DNA of 64,000 bases from Tenrec ecaudatus (taxonomy: Eukaryota > Chordata > Mammalia > Afrosoricida > Tenrecidae). A program made the translations under genes and the position numbers. Under the pieces are notes generated by a model that had not been told where the DNA came from, ran no database searches, and was given only the letters and a program-made list of their open reading frames with translations. Of the stretch, positions 11,203 through 22,665 are shown in pieces. Within the stretch, counting starts at the first letter, position 1; the number at the start of each line of letters is the position of its first letter. The stretch lies in NCBI RefSeq assembly GCF_050624435.1, contig NC_134536.1:131904758-131968757 (forward strand), written 5' to 3'.

Positions 11203-11380
11203 CAGGGCCGTTGAGTCAATTCTGACTTTTATGTCATACTGATCCTATAGGACAGAGTAGAATTGCTCAAAATTTCAGAGGCTGTGAATCTTGATGGAAG
11301 AAGCAAGCCTCATCTTTGGTCCTGCAGGTGGGTCAGTGATTCCAAATTGTCCACCTCTCAGCTAGCAGCCCAGGGCTCCA
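11203..11380 (-). mobile_element. AfroSINE
   Basis: 'gccgttgagtcaattctgac' at the start, 'ggacagagtagaattgctca' in the middle and 'tagcagcccagggctccacc' at the end identify a minus-strand copy. Confidence 0.75.
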
Positions 11381-11399
11381 CCCCCTGTGCCCACAGGGC

Positions 11400-11590
11400 C
11401 CTCCAAACAAAAGCTCCAATGCTGATTCATAGTGACACCCCACCCCTCAGTCCCCGTGGGATTCTGAGACTATAACTGTTTAGGGAGTAGAAAGCTCAGT
11501 CCTTCTCCTGTGGAGCTGCTGATGGTTTCGAATTGCAGACCATGTGGATCGTATCCCAATGTGTAACCGCTCCACCACCTGGTCTCCTAA
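11400..11590 (-). mobile_element. AfroSINE
   Basis: 'ctccaatgctgattcatagt', 'gggagtagaaagctcagtcc' and 'gtaaccgctccaccacctgg' give a full-length minus-strand copy, the third SINE in tandem here. Confidence 0.75.
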
Positions 11591-11907
11591 ACAATTTCCC
11601 TAGTCCAGGGCCAATCATTTGTGTCCCAGAGACCTCAGAGGATATCCACACCTTTAGTTTTGGGTCCCAGCCCCTCATCCCCATCACGGGGGCTTTGTCC
11701 TTCATTCCCACCAGCTGCCATGCACTTACATTCACCAGACACTGGTCCAGATGGGGAGTTTTACAGAGAAGCAACTCCCAGCAGGGAGATAAACAAAGAG
11801 GTAGATAACTGTGTTGTCATCAATTCAGGGTCAATTTGGGGACTGTTACCTGCACAGAGCAGCAGTGGCTAAATATAATAAGACAGGAACATATTGTTCA
11901 CATATTG

Positions 11908-12490
11908 TCAATGTTGTTAGGTGCTATGGGGTTGGTACAACCATACTAGATACTGTCCTCCTCAAGGGGGTTCCTCATTGGCCTGATAGCCACAAGGTCA
12001 ACAGTTCAAAACCACCAGCTGCTCCAGGAGAGAGAGAGGAGGCTTTCTACTCCTGTAAAGAGTTACAGTCTCAGAAATGCACAGGAGGCAGTTCCATCCT
12101 GTCCCACAGGATCGCGATGAGTCAGGATCGATTCCATGGCAGTGAGTACCATTCTCACGATCACTGCCGCATTTGAGCTCATGATTCTATCCACTGTCAA
12201 TCCATATCCTTGCTCTTTTTTTTTCATCGATTCTCTATTGTTCTGAGGTTGATGTTCTTCTCCTGGGACTGGTCTTTCATGATAGCATGCCCAATGGGCA
12301 TGTGTCAAAGACCTAGCATCCTAGCTTCTAAGGAGCACTCTGGTTATACTTCTTCATGGCTTGTGGCATATTTAAAATTCTTTACCAACATCATCATCTA
12401 AAGCCATCAATTCTCCTTTGGCCTTCCTGGTGGATTATGCAGCTTTTGCCTGCCTTTGAGGAGGATGAAAATACCACGGGCCAGGTACAC
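11908..12490 (-). mobile_element. RTE-clade LINE 3' fragment, split by a SINE
   Basis: The plus strand reads 'tgttgttaggtgctatgggg', the reverse complement of the RTE 3' terminus. After the nested SINE it resumes with 'ttctcctgggactggtcttt' and 'ttctaaggagcactctggtt'. These match the antisense RTE ORF 3' end seen intact at 61290-61700. It is decayed and non-coding. Confidence 0.7.
11958..12147 (+). mobile_element. AfroSINE nested in RTE
   Basis: The body reads 'aacagttcaaaaccaccagc', 'taaagagttacagtctcaga' and 'gatgagtcaggatcgattcc'. RTE sequence lies on both sides. Confidence 0.75.
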
Positions 12491-12527
12491 CTTAGGTCTC
12501 AGTCACAGCTGTGCTCAAGGTCAAACT

Positions 12528-12732
12528 CAAAGCCAAACTCATCGCCCTGGAGGCAAGTCCGACTCATAGTGGCTCTACAGGACAGAATTGCCCCTGTGGG
12601 TTTCCAAGGTTATACATCCTTACAGGAGTCAAAGCCTCATCTTTCTCCAGCAGAGTGGTAGCTAGTTTTCAACTGCTGACTTGAGGTTAGCAGCCCAAGG
12701 AGTAAGAAGAGCCCTATGACACCAGAGCCCCT
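12528..12732 (-). mobile_element. AfroSINE
   Basis: 'gcaagtccgactcatagtgg', 'ctacaggacagaattgcccc' and 'gaggttagcagcccaaggag' identify a minus-strand copy. Confidence 0.8.
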
Positions 12733-12954
12733 ACTTTGCTCACTTGGGTACACGAATTCATAGATGGAGCTGTCACCCAGTGTCCGAGATCAGGGCCCCT
12801 TCTCTCTGTCTCTTCTCCAATCTTAGCTTATGGTTTCTGTCTCATGATGCAAGATGGCTGGAGAACTCCAGTCTTGGCCCCCACAGCCCAGCTGGCAAGT
12901 AAGAGGAAAGACATTTAAAAAGTTGGGTCTCCCCTCCTCACTTTTTAAAAAGGT

Positions 12955-13145
12955 TTTCCCACAGTCCCATAGAACACTTCCAATTAGATCACCCTTGTCA
13001 TATGATTATACCTAGCTGCAAGGGAGTCTGGGAAATGTAGTTTTCTCTGTAATCTGGGCAACCATGTGCTCAGGTGCACACAGGGCTCTATTGCTATAAA
13101 AGGCATGATGGACATTTTGCGGACACTTAGCAGCCTCTGCCCCTT
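12955..13145. mobile_element. Ancient interspersed repeat, family unassigned
   Basis: 'tagctgcaagggagtctggg' with the following 'aaatgtagt' resembles a repeat widespread in placental mammals. A related core, 'gcaagggaggctgggaaat', occurs at about 24224-24242. I recognise it as a dispersed repeat but cannot name the family with confidence. Confidence 0.4.
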
Positions 13146-15867
13146 TCTCTGGATTTTACATGCGCTGGGATCCAGGAAAATGGAAATTCCAATCCCCTTT
13201 CAGAAGCAGGTGGAAAAGTCCACTTATTTGGACTGGGGCAAATTGAAGTGTTGATGGCTGGCAGGAGGCTGGAGCTCCCAGAGGAGAAAGGGTGGCTGTC
13301 CTGCCCACCCAGGCCCTTTGAGCTTGCTGTGACCAGGGTAGAAGCAGCCCTATCCCCTGAGGTTGTAGGACCTGAGGGAGTGACACACGTGCAGGGGAAC
13401 TAGATGGGTCAGCTGAGAGCCAAGGCATGTGAAGCCAGGCAGCTCACGACAACACACACGGGGCCTGGAAGGAAATAGAATGTGCCAGGTGCCTGGACCA
13501 AGCACAGAAAAGCCTGGCTCCCTTGTCAGGAGCTGACTCACAACCCAAGGATGGGTTTCTACTAATGGCAGAGCTGGGCCCCTCCTGGGCTAACAGGAGG
13601 GGGAGGGTCCCGGAAGCCCCCTAACCCCAACCACAAGCCCCTCCTGCACAATGGCATTCTAAACCAGAGAGGAAAGCTTAGGAGACAAAACAAAGCCATT
13701 CTGCTGAATAAATGTTCAGCTTTAAAGCAGCCAGAACAGCGATGAATTAAACATCAGGTTGGAATGAAGGGAAAATGCCGTGATTTATAATTGCTTCAGG
13801 CACGAGGCAGCCTGGGAGAGAGGCTGAGGCATCATCAGGGATCTGGCTTCCCCACGGAGCTGCAGAATCACCAAAAGGCGATGTGGACTGCCCGCCCGGT
13901 GGGGAGACCTGGATGGGGTCCTCTCCCCAGGAGTGGGAGCCTGGGCAGAGTGAGGAGACAAAGTAGGAGGCACAGAAAGACCTGAGGGGCCTAGCTGCTA
14001 GCCTGAGTTCTGTGCGACCTTGGCTAAGTCACTGGGTGTGTCTGGCCTCCTTTCTGCGTTCCTCTGGTGGGAATAACAATGCCGGTTTCATCTCCCTCAG
14101 CTCTGGGCAGGGTGAAGGCAGCTGATGGGCGGTAAAGGGCTTTGTAAATGTGATGTGCCGCTGTGACTGCCGGTCCGGCATCCTTACCAGGACCCGCTGC
14201 TTCTACAAGGTGATCCGTCTTGGGGGAGGAGGAAGGCAGAAGGGAGAGAAAAGCAAGGCCTATTTGGCAAGCTCCGCTTGGAAATGCTGCTCTGGAGACA
14301 CCTGTCAATGCAGCCAGACAAGTGGGGCTCTTTGCCAGGATAAGGCAGTGGGTGTGGTGTGCGGGTTAGCATGCTAGGAGCTTGGGGAGGTGGGTGGCTG
14401 GCTTTGAGTCTGCTCCTCTGCAGTGGGTGAGTGCTCTCCCTAGTCCAGCCAGGGAACGTCTCGGCACCTCTATTTCTTCATCTGTAAACCCAGTGGACTC
14501 CTGCTACCGCATCTCCTCATTTCCTTATGAGGATTAAATCAGGTAATACAAATAAGACATCGGAGATGCTGCCTGGCACATGGAAAACTCCCGGTGATCG
14601 CTTGTGAAGCGCATGTACGAAGGGTCCAGAAGAGAAGCCTAGTGCCGGCCTCAGGGACTCCGGAGTAGTGAGAAGCTGGGCTACTCACACGTGACCGTGC
14701 ACATGAAGGCCCCAGGCATCTTGTTTCCTGCTCACAGCAAAACTCTGCTTTGAATTCTTTCTGTGTGTGTGGGGGTGGGGGTGGAACTCGGGGGGCTGTG
14801 CTCTTGGTAATGGAAGACATGCAGACATTTGGGGGTACGTGTTCTTGATGCCTTAACAGCTTTTGGTACAAGCGTATGGGCCACGGAGAGGGCCATTCAA
14901 AAGGAGGGAGACGAGCTGGACGGGCCCAGCGGCTGCAACACTGGGCTCCGACGTTGGTGATTGCGAGGAGGTGCCAGGCTGAGCAGTGTTCTGTTCTGCT
15001 GCGCCCAGAGTCCCTGTGAGTCAGAGCAGCATGTAAGACAAGGACGTGGCACAGGGAGCCTGGTAGGAGGATCAGTGGGCCAAGGCCTGTTTCTTCAGTC
15101 ACGGGCACTTTGTCCACAAGGGTAGTGCTTCGTATACCCGGGAGAGCGGCTTGCCGAGAAACCTGAGAGGTTGGTCATGCTATGCTGGTGGGTGATATAT
15201 TTCCCATAGGCCACCATAGCATTAAAACACAGATTCTGGCTCAGAAAGCCAGGCTGGAGCTGAGGCCCTGCCTTTCGAACCAGCCCCCAGGAGGTGCAGA
15301 TACCAAGGGTTCAGGGACCACAGCATATGTAGGATATCAGAGGTCAATGGAAGGCTCCTGGTTGAGTCCTGAGTCACGCCTGCCCTCTGCGGCCCAGATG
15401 GTGGACTATTTTGTGCATCTGTTGGGTCAGCAGACCTGGCTGCACTTTCCCCCACCATGATCCAACCACCCCCCATGGAGCTTCTGTCCACATTCTCCTT
15501 CCTCCGGCAATGGATTCTTCTACTTAGAAGAGGAATGAGCCTAGATTGTAAAGTGACAGGGCTTATCAGCCCACAGAAAACCACCTGAAAGGTGCAGGCA
15601 ATTCTCTGGCTGGGATATTCCTGATCGATTACAAGTGACCCTGAAATCCATCCTTAAACATCCCCAGCTGAAGAGGATGCACAGGCTCCTGGGAGAAGAG
15701 TGAAGAGGGGGAGGCATGGGAATGGGGAGCTGGGGGCAGCTCCAGATCTTATAGGCCTGACCTGGCCCAAACCTTGGCTCTGCCCTGCCCTTTGTGAGCT
15801 GCATGGCATGGGACACGATACCTTCCTGAGCCCAGATTCCTCCATGATAAACAGGACCACAAGAACC
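13146..15867. other. Mostly unique sequence with two MIR relics
   Basis: No gene was recognised. MIR-like stretches lie at about 13990-14155 ('tgtgcgaccttggctaagtc') and 14400-14585 ('tatttcttcatctgtaaacc', 'gaggattaaatcaggtaata', 'tgcctggcaca'), both plus strand. A clean AT-rich stretch at 13690-13800 may be conserved non-coding DNA. Confidence 0.5.
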
Positions 15868-16050
15868 CTGAGCCCCGATGGTATAGTGGTTACGTGTTGG
15901 GCTGAAAACTTCACAGTCAGCTGTTCAAAACCACCAGCCAGAGCTGAGGGATAAAGATGAGGATTTCTAATCCCATAAAGAGTTGCCAGTGTGAAAAAGT
16001 CCCTGGGGCAGTTCTACCCTGTCCTGTAGGTTTATTTGATGGTAGTGAGA
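15868..16050 (+). mobile_element. AfroSINE
   Basis: The head is 'gagccccgatggtatagtgg' and the body 'ttcaaaaccaccagccagag' and 'ggggcagttctaccctgtcc'. The tRNA-like head could be mistaken for a tRNA gene, but it lacks a complete cloverleaf. Confidence 0.85.
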
Positions 16051-16062
16051 TGTTATTATTTA

Positions 16063-16215
16063 AGGATCCCTGATGATGCGCTGGTTAAAGTACTCGACTG
16101 AGAGTCAGCAAGCAGTCCAAACCCACGAGCTGCTTTGTGGGAGAAGGGCAAGGCTGTCTGCTTCCATAAAGCTTTACCCCCCTAGAAGCTCCATGGAGCA
16201 GTTGTTCTCTGCCCT
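16063..16215 (+). mobile_element. AfroSINE, 3'-shortened
   Basis: The head is 'tccctgatgatgcgctggtt'. The copy stops before the tail. Confidence 0.65.
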
Positions 16216-16221
16216 TTCTCT

Positions 16222-16392
16222 CAATTCCCTGCCGTGGAGTCGATGCTGTCTCATAGCAACCCTACAGGACAGGGTAGCATTGACCCTGTGATTGTCCAAC
16301 TTTTTAAGGGAATAGGAAGCTCCATCTGTCGCCTGAGGAGCGGTCGGTGGTTTTGAACTGCTAACCGTATGGTTAGCAGGGTTGCGCTACTA
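16222..16392 (-). mobile_element. AfroSINE
   Basis: 'tgccgtggagtcgatgctgt', 'tacaggacagggtagcattg' and 'ttttgaactgctaaccgtat' identify a minus-strand copy. It sits head-on to the previous SINE, forming an inverted pair. Confidence 0.8.
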
Positions 16393-16489
16393 GAGAATTG
16401 ACTCGACATTGCTGGATTTGTTTGCTTAAAAATGTCAGATAAATATGTCATTGGTGCTGCTGCAGGCTGGTGGTGTTATGGGGGTGTTC

Positions 16490-16627
16490 CGCTCCCAATG
16501 GGCTCGCACGTGGCAGGTAGAGTTGCCCCATAGGTTCCTCAAGCCTGCAACCATTCTCTAGCAGAGCTTCTGGGTGGGTCCAAGCTGCCAACCTTTCGGC
16601 CTGTAGCCAAGCGCTAAACTACGAGGA
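16490..16627 (-). mobile_element. Older AfroSINE-type element
   Basis: 'gcaggtagagttgccccata' and 'aagctgccaacctttcggcc' are recognisable. The copy is truncated. Confidence 0.55.
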
Positions 16628-16689
16628 AACTTTCTGTTTAAAGGCCCTGCTTTAATGTGGCTGCAGCCAGAGAGAGCGCTTCGCCTACA

Positions 16690-16812
16690 TAATCCATAGA
16701 ATGTGGAGTCAGATGGCCTGGAATTAGGCCTCGGCTTGGTCACTTGCTGTGTGACCCTGGAGAAGCCACTGAATCTCACCAGGAACGTGGGATTCACCAT
16801 CATCACCCCTGC
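16690..16812 (+). mobile_element. MIR SINE relic
   Basis: 'ggcttggtcacttgctgtgt' followed by 'gaccctggagaagccactga' matches the MIR core. Confidence 0.6.
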
Positions 16813-16957
16813 ATGCAGAGGGCACCCATGAGGCTTCAGGAAGGAGCCACCCCCACACAGGGGCCCTCGCAGAGATAGGAGGAGGGGCCTGAGTGCCCTG
16901 CCAGGCTTCTAAGAGAGTACACTCCCTAACAGCGGAGGAGAGTCACACTGTGTGGCT

Positions 16958-17270
16958 CCCAGCCTATGGTGTTGCCCAGCGCAGCTGAGTCCATTCCGAC
17001 TCAGAGTGCCCAGACAACAGAACACAACTCCACCCAATTCCACGTCGTCCTCGTTTACCTTTGAGCCAAAGTTTGCAGCCAGGGTGACAGACTGGCTCCT
17101 CGATTGGCTGCCTCTTTTGAGCTGATCCTTCTGCTTGACTGAGGAGGATGTCCTGCTCCAGGGACTGGTCTCACCTGCAGCAGTTTTCACTAGCCTGTGT
17201 GCCTGTCAGGCACCTCTTCCCTGTTGCCACTCTTCCTATTTCCTGAGATGCTCCTCCCCACCCCCTTACC
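16958..17270 (-). mobile_element. RTE-clade LINE 3' fragment
   Basis: It starts with 'ctgagtccattccgactcag' and continues to 'gaggatgtcctgctccaggg' and 'actggtctc', the antisense RTE 3' order seen at 61310-61490. It is decayed. Confidence 0.55.
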
Positions 17271-17288
17271 TGGCTACTCCTACTCACC

Positions 17289-17788
17289 TGTTGTGGCAGT
17301 TACATAATCTCCTGTCAATGGGCGAAGCAGTGGAGTCTAGCCTGTCAATCAGGTTGCAACGTGGTGACCTCATTTTGAGGTGCTACGGGGATAAATACCT
17401 CGCCGGAGGCAGGACATAGACATTCCCTGCGAGACCTTCCTGTTGACAAGCCACATGGAGCTACGCTGATGGCAGCCAGCCTTGAAGCTGGAGGAGCCAC
17501 GTGGAGACCCACACCAGTACTAAAATGCTTCCAAAGCCACTGGATCTACAAGCCGTTTTACCCACTGACCTGTGACCTTCCTGCACTCGGCGTCAATGCA
17601 TGTGTTGCATGAGTCTGAAGAGGAATTTACAGACTGCTATTAGACATATGGGCTAATATCAGACTTACGGACTTGATCTGGACTGGGTTTGGGTATTTGC
17701 TTAATATACAATTACTCTTTATATAAAGCTCTTTCTTACATGCATATGAGTGTCCATGAATTTGTTTCTCTAGTCTACCCAGACTAAC
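17289..17788 (+). mobile_element. ERVL/MLT2-like solo LTR (group II start)
   Basis: It starts TGTTGTGGCAGTTACATAAT and ends 'cagactaac'. It includes 'actctttatataaagctctt'. The 5-bp flanks TCACC (17284-17288) and CCACC (17789-17793) match at 4 of 5 bases. No internal genes. Confidence 0.75.
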
Positions 17789-18009
17789 CCACCTTTCAAG
17801 CCTGGGCCCTGGGGCCACTTCCTCCAGGAACCTTCCTGCCACAGTTAGGGGTAAAGGGGTCCCCTCTTAGATTGTTCCCTCAGCAACTGCATGTCTCAAT
17901 TCCTGGATGACCACCTGGCATACCTGTTTCCTTGTCTGTCCCCCCGCCCCTTTAAGAATGGGAAGTGGACAGGCGGGTCTCAGTCATCCTTACAAGGTCT
18001 TTGTACCTG

Positions 18010-18178
18010 TTGTCTAGCCTCTGTATGCTCTGTGATGCCCAGTGACACTATGTGACAGGGTAGAGTTGCCCCTGTGGATTTCTGAGACCAACTTTTGGAC
18101 AGAATCAGAAAGCCTCATCTTTATCCCACTCAGCAGCTGGTGGGTTTAAACTGATGACCTTAATGTCCTGGAGGGCTC
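18010..18178 (-). mobile_element. AfroSINE
   Basis: 'gtgacagggtagagttgccc' and 'aaagcctcatctttatccca' mark the minus-strand body. Confidence 0.7.
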
Positions 18179-18208
18179 ACCCCACGGTGGCAAGTCATCC
18201 CTCTAGTG

Positions 18209-18399
18209 CAGCCGTTCTCAACCTGTGGGTCATGACCCCTTTGGAGGTTGAATGACCCTTTCACAGGGGCCGCCTGATTCATAACAGTAGCAAAATTACA
18301 GTGATGAAGTAGCAATGAAAATCATTTTATGGGTGGGGTCACCCCCACATGAGGAACTGTATGAAAGAGTCATGGTATTAGGAAGGTTGAGAACCACTG
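18209..18399 (-). mobile_element. SPIN-like non-autonomous hAT element
   Basis: A 191-bp element has near-perfect terminal inverted repeats, CAGCCGTTCTCAACC at one end and GGTTGAGAACCACTG at the other. It is flanked by 8-bp duplications CTCTAGTG (18201-18208) and CTGTAGTG (18400-18407), matching at 7 of 8 positions, as expected of hAT transposons. The inner 'tgggtcatgacccctttgga' and 'gtgatgaagtagcaatgaaa' agree with my memory of the SPIN/URR1 consensus. It has no transposase; an autonomous SPIN would have supplied it. The strand is arbitrary (opposite to the copy at 56893). A related non-SPIN hAT family is the alternative. Confidence 0.8.
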
Positions 18400-18724
18400 C
18401 TGTAGTGTATCCCCGTGGCTTTCCTTCCTGAATCTTCTATTTGTTGCTTTTCTTTCTTTTCCAATTTTTATTTTTATTTATGTATTTACTCCTTCATCCG
18501 TGTTTTGTCTTCCCGGTCACCCCAGTGGCTGTGTGTCTATCCTCTACTTAGGCTCCTCCTCCTCTTCCCTCCTGCCCTGCTTCTTTGCAGGGAGAGCCTT
18601 GTCTTGGCTTTATCACTGTGAGCTCATACAGAGTTTGTCCTCTTGGGGCAGACTTACTTCATTCAGCCACAGGGACATGAAGCTGGTGCCTTCCAGCCTC
18701 TCTGGTGGGTCCATCACTTCGTAG

Positions 18725-18860
18725 TGGCCCTGGAGTGGACACTGCCTCATGGCGACCTATGTGTGTCAGGGTAGACCTGTGCTCCATACGGTTCCCATGG
18801 CTGGCGTTTGGGAAGCAGACTCGGGCACCGGTGTCTCTCAGCAGAACCAAACATCATCTT
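18725..18860 (-). mobile_element. Older AfroSINE-type element
   Basis: 'ctgcctcatggcgacctatg', 'cagggtagacctgtgctcca' and 'ggaagcagactc' are diagnostic blocks. The far end is eroded. Confidence 0.55.
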
Positions 18861-18884
18861 GGTTAGAAGTCAAGCTTCCACAAC

Positions 18885-19095
18885 CACATGGGTATCACGC
18901 AGGGGCTCTGATGGGCCTATGGGGCCCAAACAAGACAGAGTCGAACTGCTCAGGGGATGTTCGAGGCGGTAATATCTTCCTGGCAGCAAATCGTCTCTTA
19001 GACCTTTGCCCTCGAAGCACTGGTGGGTTCAAAACACTGAGCTTTTTGGTTAACGACCCAACTCTTCGCTCAGGGTGACCTCAGGGCTCCTGCGC
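18885..19095 (-). mobile_element. AfroSINE
   Basis: 'caagacagagtcgaactgct' and 'gtgggttcaaaacactgagc' with the end 'cagggctcctgcg' identify a minus-strand copy. Confidence 0.65.
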
Positions 19096-20713
19096 AGGTC
19101 TGTGAAGAGGAAAGGGCCAGTCCCCACGCTGGGGCATCACGCCCTCTAGGTGACCACAGCGTCTGTGCTGGAGAAAGGGCCAGGGGTCAGGTGAGACTAA
19201 GGAGTGCACCCAGGTGAATGGGAACACGTGATGGAGTTGTTCCCCCAGCACGGCTGACCGTGGTTTACTTCCAAGAATCCATGTGGGTCTACACTAAGCT
19301 CCAAGGTCGGAGAAAAGCTGGCCAGAACCCAGACCCTGCCCCCTCGCACGGAAGAGGTGGCCCCCAGAGCTGTGTCCGCCCTACTTAGTGCAGAAAGTCC
19401 AAGCCGGCACCCCTGCAGGTTCATACCTTGAGAGAAGAGCCAACCTGGGAAAGGGACACTGGGCTACATCTTTGCTTTGACATCAACCTGGAAACAGTGA
19501 GCGCCCACAGGGGAATTTTACTAGAAAGACCCTTTGCCTCTTCCCCCTCCGTTTGTGATGCTGGTGAGAAACCTCGCTGAGGCTCAGACACCCTCTAGTC
19601 TACACACATCCAGGGTGCCTTCCTCCTCATACCTGTGCCCCAATTCCAGCTCCCTCGAGGCACCTAAGGTCAGCCGAGGAAAGGGCCAGGTGGAATTGCT
19701 GATGAAGAGAGGGATTCAGGGAAAGCAAGCAGATTAAGTCCTCCAGCTCAGATGATGCAGACCCCAGTGGAGGCCCACCTCTTAGCAGCCCTGCCTGGGG
19801 ACCTTGACCCCTAACTTCTCTCTTCAGAACGATGAAGGAGAAGCCCCATGCATACTTGGCATGTCCGGCTCTTCCACCATCAGACCCAGGGCAGGGGAAA
19901 GATGCTTTCTCCTCTCTGACCCTCCCTCGGCCCCTAGCTAGCACAGTAAGGCTCAGAAGATGGGTGGTAGTCACAGAAGTCCAAAGATCTGGGCTTGCCT
20001 GCCCGTCCCACCCCTGACGGTGCAATTCTAGGTGAGGCCTGCTCTCGGGGGCTCAGTGTCTTCACATGTGGAGCAGAATCCTTGGATTAGATCATCAGCC
20101 AGCACCGCTCCGGTTTGGCATCTGGAGTATTTTCATTTCCCTCCGTGCGCCTGGATTCCTTTCCCGAAGCCTCTCTCAGGGCATAATTAGGACGTACGAG
20201 CTGCTTTACTCAGACACAAGGCATGTCCCGGGAACGCAGTCCTACATAAAGGTATACAGTGCCAAGTTTCTCCAAACCAACACATTTCTCAAATATCACA
20301 CTGGGGTTTGGGGAATCACTAAACCCACAGATGTCAACTGGTCCCCTGCCCCGGGCCCATAAAACAGAGCAGGCGGATACTGGCCAACTCCTCGCCTTTC
20401 TTCAGAGACAGCAGTAGCATCAGAGAGCTCTTGCTCCGACCGCTGTCAGACAACACGTTTCTCCATGTAGAAGGGCACTGCCAGTAAAATGGGTGGGGCG
20501 GTAGCTTCTGATATCTGTCGACCTTCACAGGGGCAGAGGAGAATCAAGATCAACAACAGCCTCAGGCTGATTCCTACTAGGTGAAGGCCAAGCTGACCTC
20601 CACTTACCAACCTTTTTCCCAATGCTGACCCCAATTCCTCTGCTCCTCCCTACTCCTCTGTTCATTGCAATGGTTACACAGAACTCAGAGATAGTACTTA
20701 TGATTATGGGGTT
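19096..20713. other. Unique sequence without recognised gene
   Basis: No repeat family or exon was recognised. The AT-balanced stretch at about 20090-20320 looks non-repetitive and is a candidate conserved non-coding element, by inference only. Confidence 0.45.
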
Positions 20714-21219
20714 TGTGCTTGTCTGGGTAAACTAGGGGAACAAATCCACAAACTCATATGTATAAAAGAGGGTTTTATATAAAGGGTAAGTGTACATTAA
20801 AAAATCATCCCAACACAGTGTTGTCCAAGCCCACAAGTCCAAAATTAGCCCACATGTCCAACACCAATCTACAAAGCCCTCCTCCATCTCACAAAAACAC
20901 ATGCAATGTGCCACCTGCAGGAGGAAAGCCCAATCAGTGAGCGTGTAAGCATCTCAGCGCTGGCAGGCATTTCCACACGGCTGCTCCAGCACCCAGGGCT
21001 TCATCAGGGTAGGCCCATGTGGGATGTCTTGCAGGAAGTGAGCCTTGCCAGCTGAAGCAGAGAACTGGCTAAGGCAGTTGCATCCTGGTCTGACATTCAG
21101 AAAGAAAGAGACCGGAGAACTAGAAAGGTGAGGCTTACCAAGCCATTTATTTCGCCACCCCTCAATTAACCCCACATGTGTTTATGGCCAGGTTGGCACA
21201 ATGAACTTTAACTCTCTCA
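20714..21219 (-). mobile_element. ERVL/MLT2-like solo LTR, perfect TSD
   Basis: On the minus strand it starts TGAGAGAGTTAAAGTTCATTG and ends 'gacaagcaca'. It is 506 bp and flanked by perfect 5-bp duplications GGGTT (20709-20713 and 21220-21224). The plus strand shows 'ttttatataaagggtaag', the reverse complement of the shared TATA-like block. It is a close relative of the copies at 29378 and 38537. No coding sequence. Confidence 0.88.
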
Positions 21220-21609
21220 GGGTTCATTAGAGATCAGGAGTGACTCAGAATATAGCTCTTCCATCAGGGAAGCTTCTTCTCAGCCATGTCCACTGGGAGA
21301 GCCTCTCACCTCACCAGCCCTCAATCCGTTAGCTCCTTGGACCTTCTGCCCCTTGGCTTGGTCTCTCTCAGGCAAGTGTTACAACTCTTTAGCTCTGCCA
21401 AAAAAGTGCCTGGAGCCACTCGACTCCCCCAGTAAGGCTCCAGTCCAAAGGTGCTCAGCTCTCTTGGTCTGGGAATTGGTACATCCATTGTATGCAGCTT
21501 ACTCCGTGGGCAAGGAAGCCCATGGTGCTGTCTTCTGCCAATCTCCTGGTTCGGTAGCTGCTGTTTCTCTGCCATGGCTCTCACTATCTTGGGCTGTGCT
21601 AGTGTAACA

Positions 21610-21613
<4 letters not shown>

Positions 21614-21680
<67 letters not shown>
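21614..21680 (+). repeat. (TC)n microsatellite
   Basis: More than 30 CT repeats. Arg-Glu and Ser-Leu frames across it are artefacts. Confidence 0.97.
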
Positions 21681-21682
<2 letters not shown>

Positions 21683-21764
21683 AAGTACACTGGTGTATGT
21701 TTCCTCTCTTAGAAGGGTGAGGTCCCCCTCTGCTCAGGGATTGGATCTCTTAAAGGTTATTATT

Positions 21765-21905
21765 ATTAGGTTCCCTTGGGTCAGTTCTGACTCATAGCCA
21801 CCCTATGGACTGTTGTAACAAGCACCACTGCTGGGACCTGAGCCATCTCCACAGTCATCCTTTGGTTAAGCTTAGTGCAATGGCAAAATTGACCAATCCC
21901 CTCAA
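21765..21905 (-). mobile_element. AfroSINE/RTE tail fragment
   Basis: 'tgggtcagttctgactcata' marks the shared RTE/SINE tail. The rest is diverged, so SINE versus RTE cannot be decided. Confidence 0.45.
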
Positions 21906-21957
21906 TAGGGTTCCATGCATTTCACTGGCAGGGCCTCCCCCACCCCCACCCCCTACA

Positions 21958-22130
21958 GAAGGAGCCCTGGGCTGCTAACTGTGAGGTCAAGGATTGCACC
22001 CACTGCTCCTCATGAGGATTTCTGCCCCTGTAAAGAGATACCGTCTCAGAAATCGACAAGGGACACTCTGCTCCGCTCTGCAGGGTTGCTATGAGTTGGA
22101 ATCGACTCGATGGCAATGAGTTTGGTTTGG
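21958..22130 (+). mobile_element. AfroSINE
   Basis: 'gaaggagccctgggctgcta', 'gtaaagagataccgtctcag' and 'gttggaatcgactcgatggc' give a well-preserved tail. Confidence 0.85.
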
Positions 22131-22503
22131 GTCCCCCCCCCCCCACATATACACAGAATTGGCCTGAGTAGCAAGCTGTCCAACCACATGGTGGGTCACA
22201 GCACCTGATTTGCATACTCACTAAGGAGTCATTGCGTAGAACCCAGTCCCCTTGGTGCCTGACCCAAGTAGACCAGCAGAGACCCAGCAGGGCCTCCTGA
22301 GAGAGGACCAGTGAAGGGAGTACTTTCTTGCTACTCTGTAAACCCATGCCCTCGCTTTCCCACCCTGAGGAACTAGAGTTACTTATTTGCATCTGCCTGC
22401 CCCTCTCAGCCCCTTGAACTCTCACCTGCCCTAGGATGTCCCTGTCATCATTTCACTTTTGGGCTTTGCTCTGTCTACAGTTACGCCCACCCCCCACCAA
22501 AAA

Positions 22504-22665
22504 AATAGCACCCAACACATGGCTGTGTGGTCAATTCAACTCATAGGACAGAACAGAACCTCCCCAGAGGGTTTTCAAGACTGTAAATCTTCAGAGACAC
22601 ACATCTCTCTCTCACGCCAACCCTTCCGTTAAGCACTTTAACCATGGTACCACTAGGGCTCCTTT
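22504..22665 (-). mobile_element. AfroSINE
   Basis: 'ggacagaacagaacctcccc' and 'aaccatggtaccactagggc' identify a minus-strand copy. Confidence 0.75.

Noticed and set aside
10157..11225. Several long ORFs on both strands (Pro-Asn-Pro-Thr-Gln and Gly-Leu-Gly-Trp repeats)
   Set aside because: They are translations of the CCAAC/CCAGC array. A 5-bp unit without stops opens all frames, so length is no evidence of coding.
15868..15950. tRNA gene
   Set aside because: The tRNA-like head belongs to an AfroSINE; acceptor and T-arm pairing are not intact.
21321..21720. Arg-Glu or Ser-Leu repeat ORFs
   Set aside because: They read through the (TC)n microsatellite.
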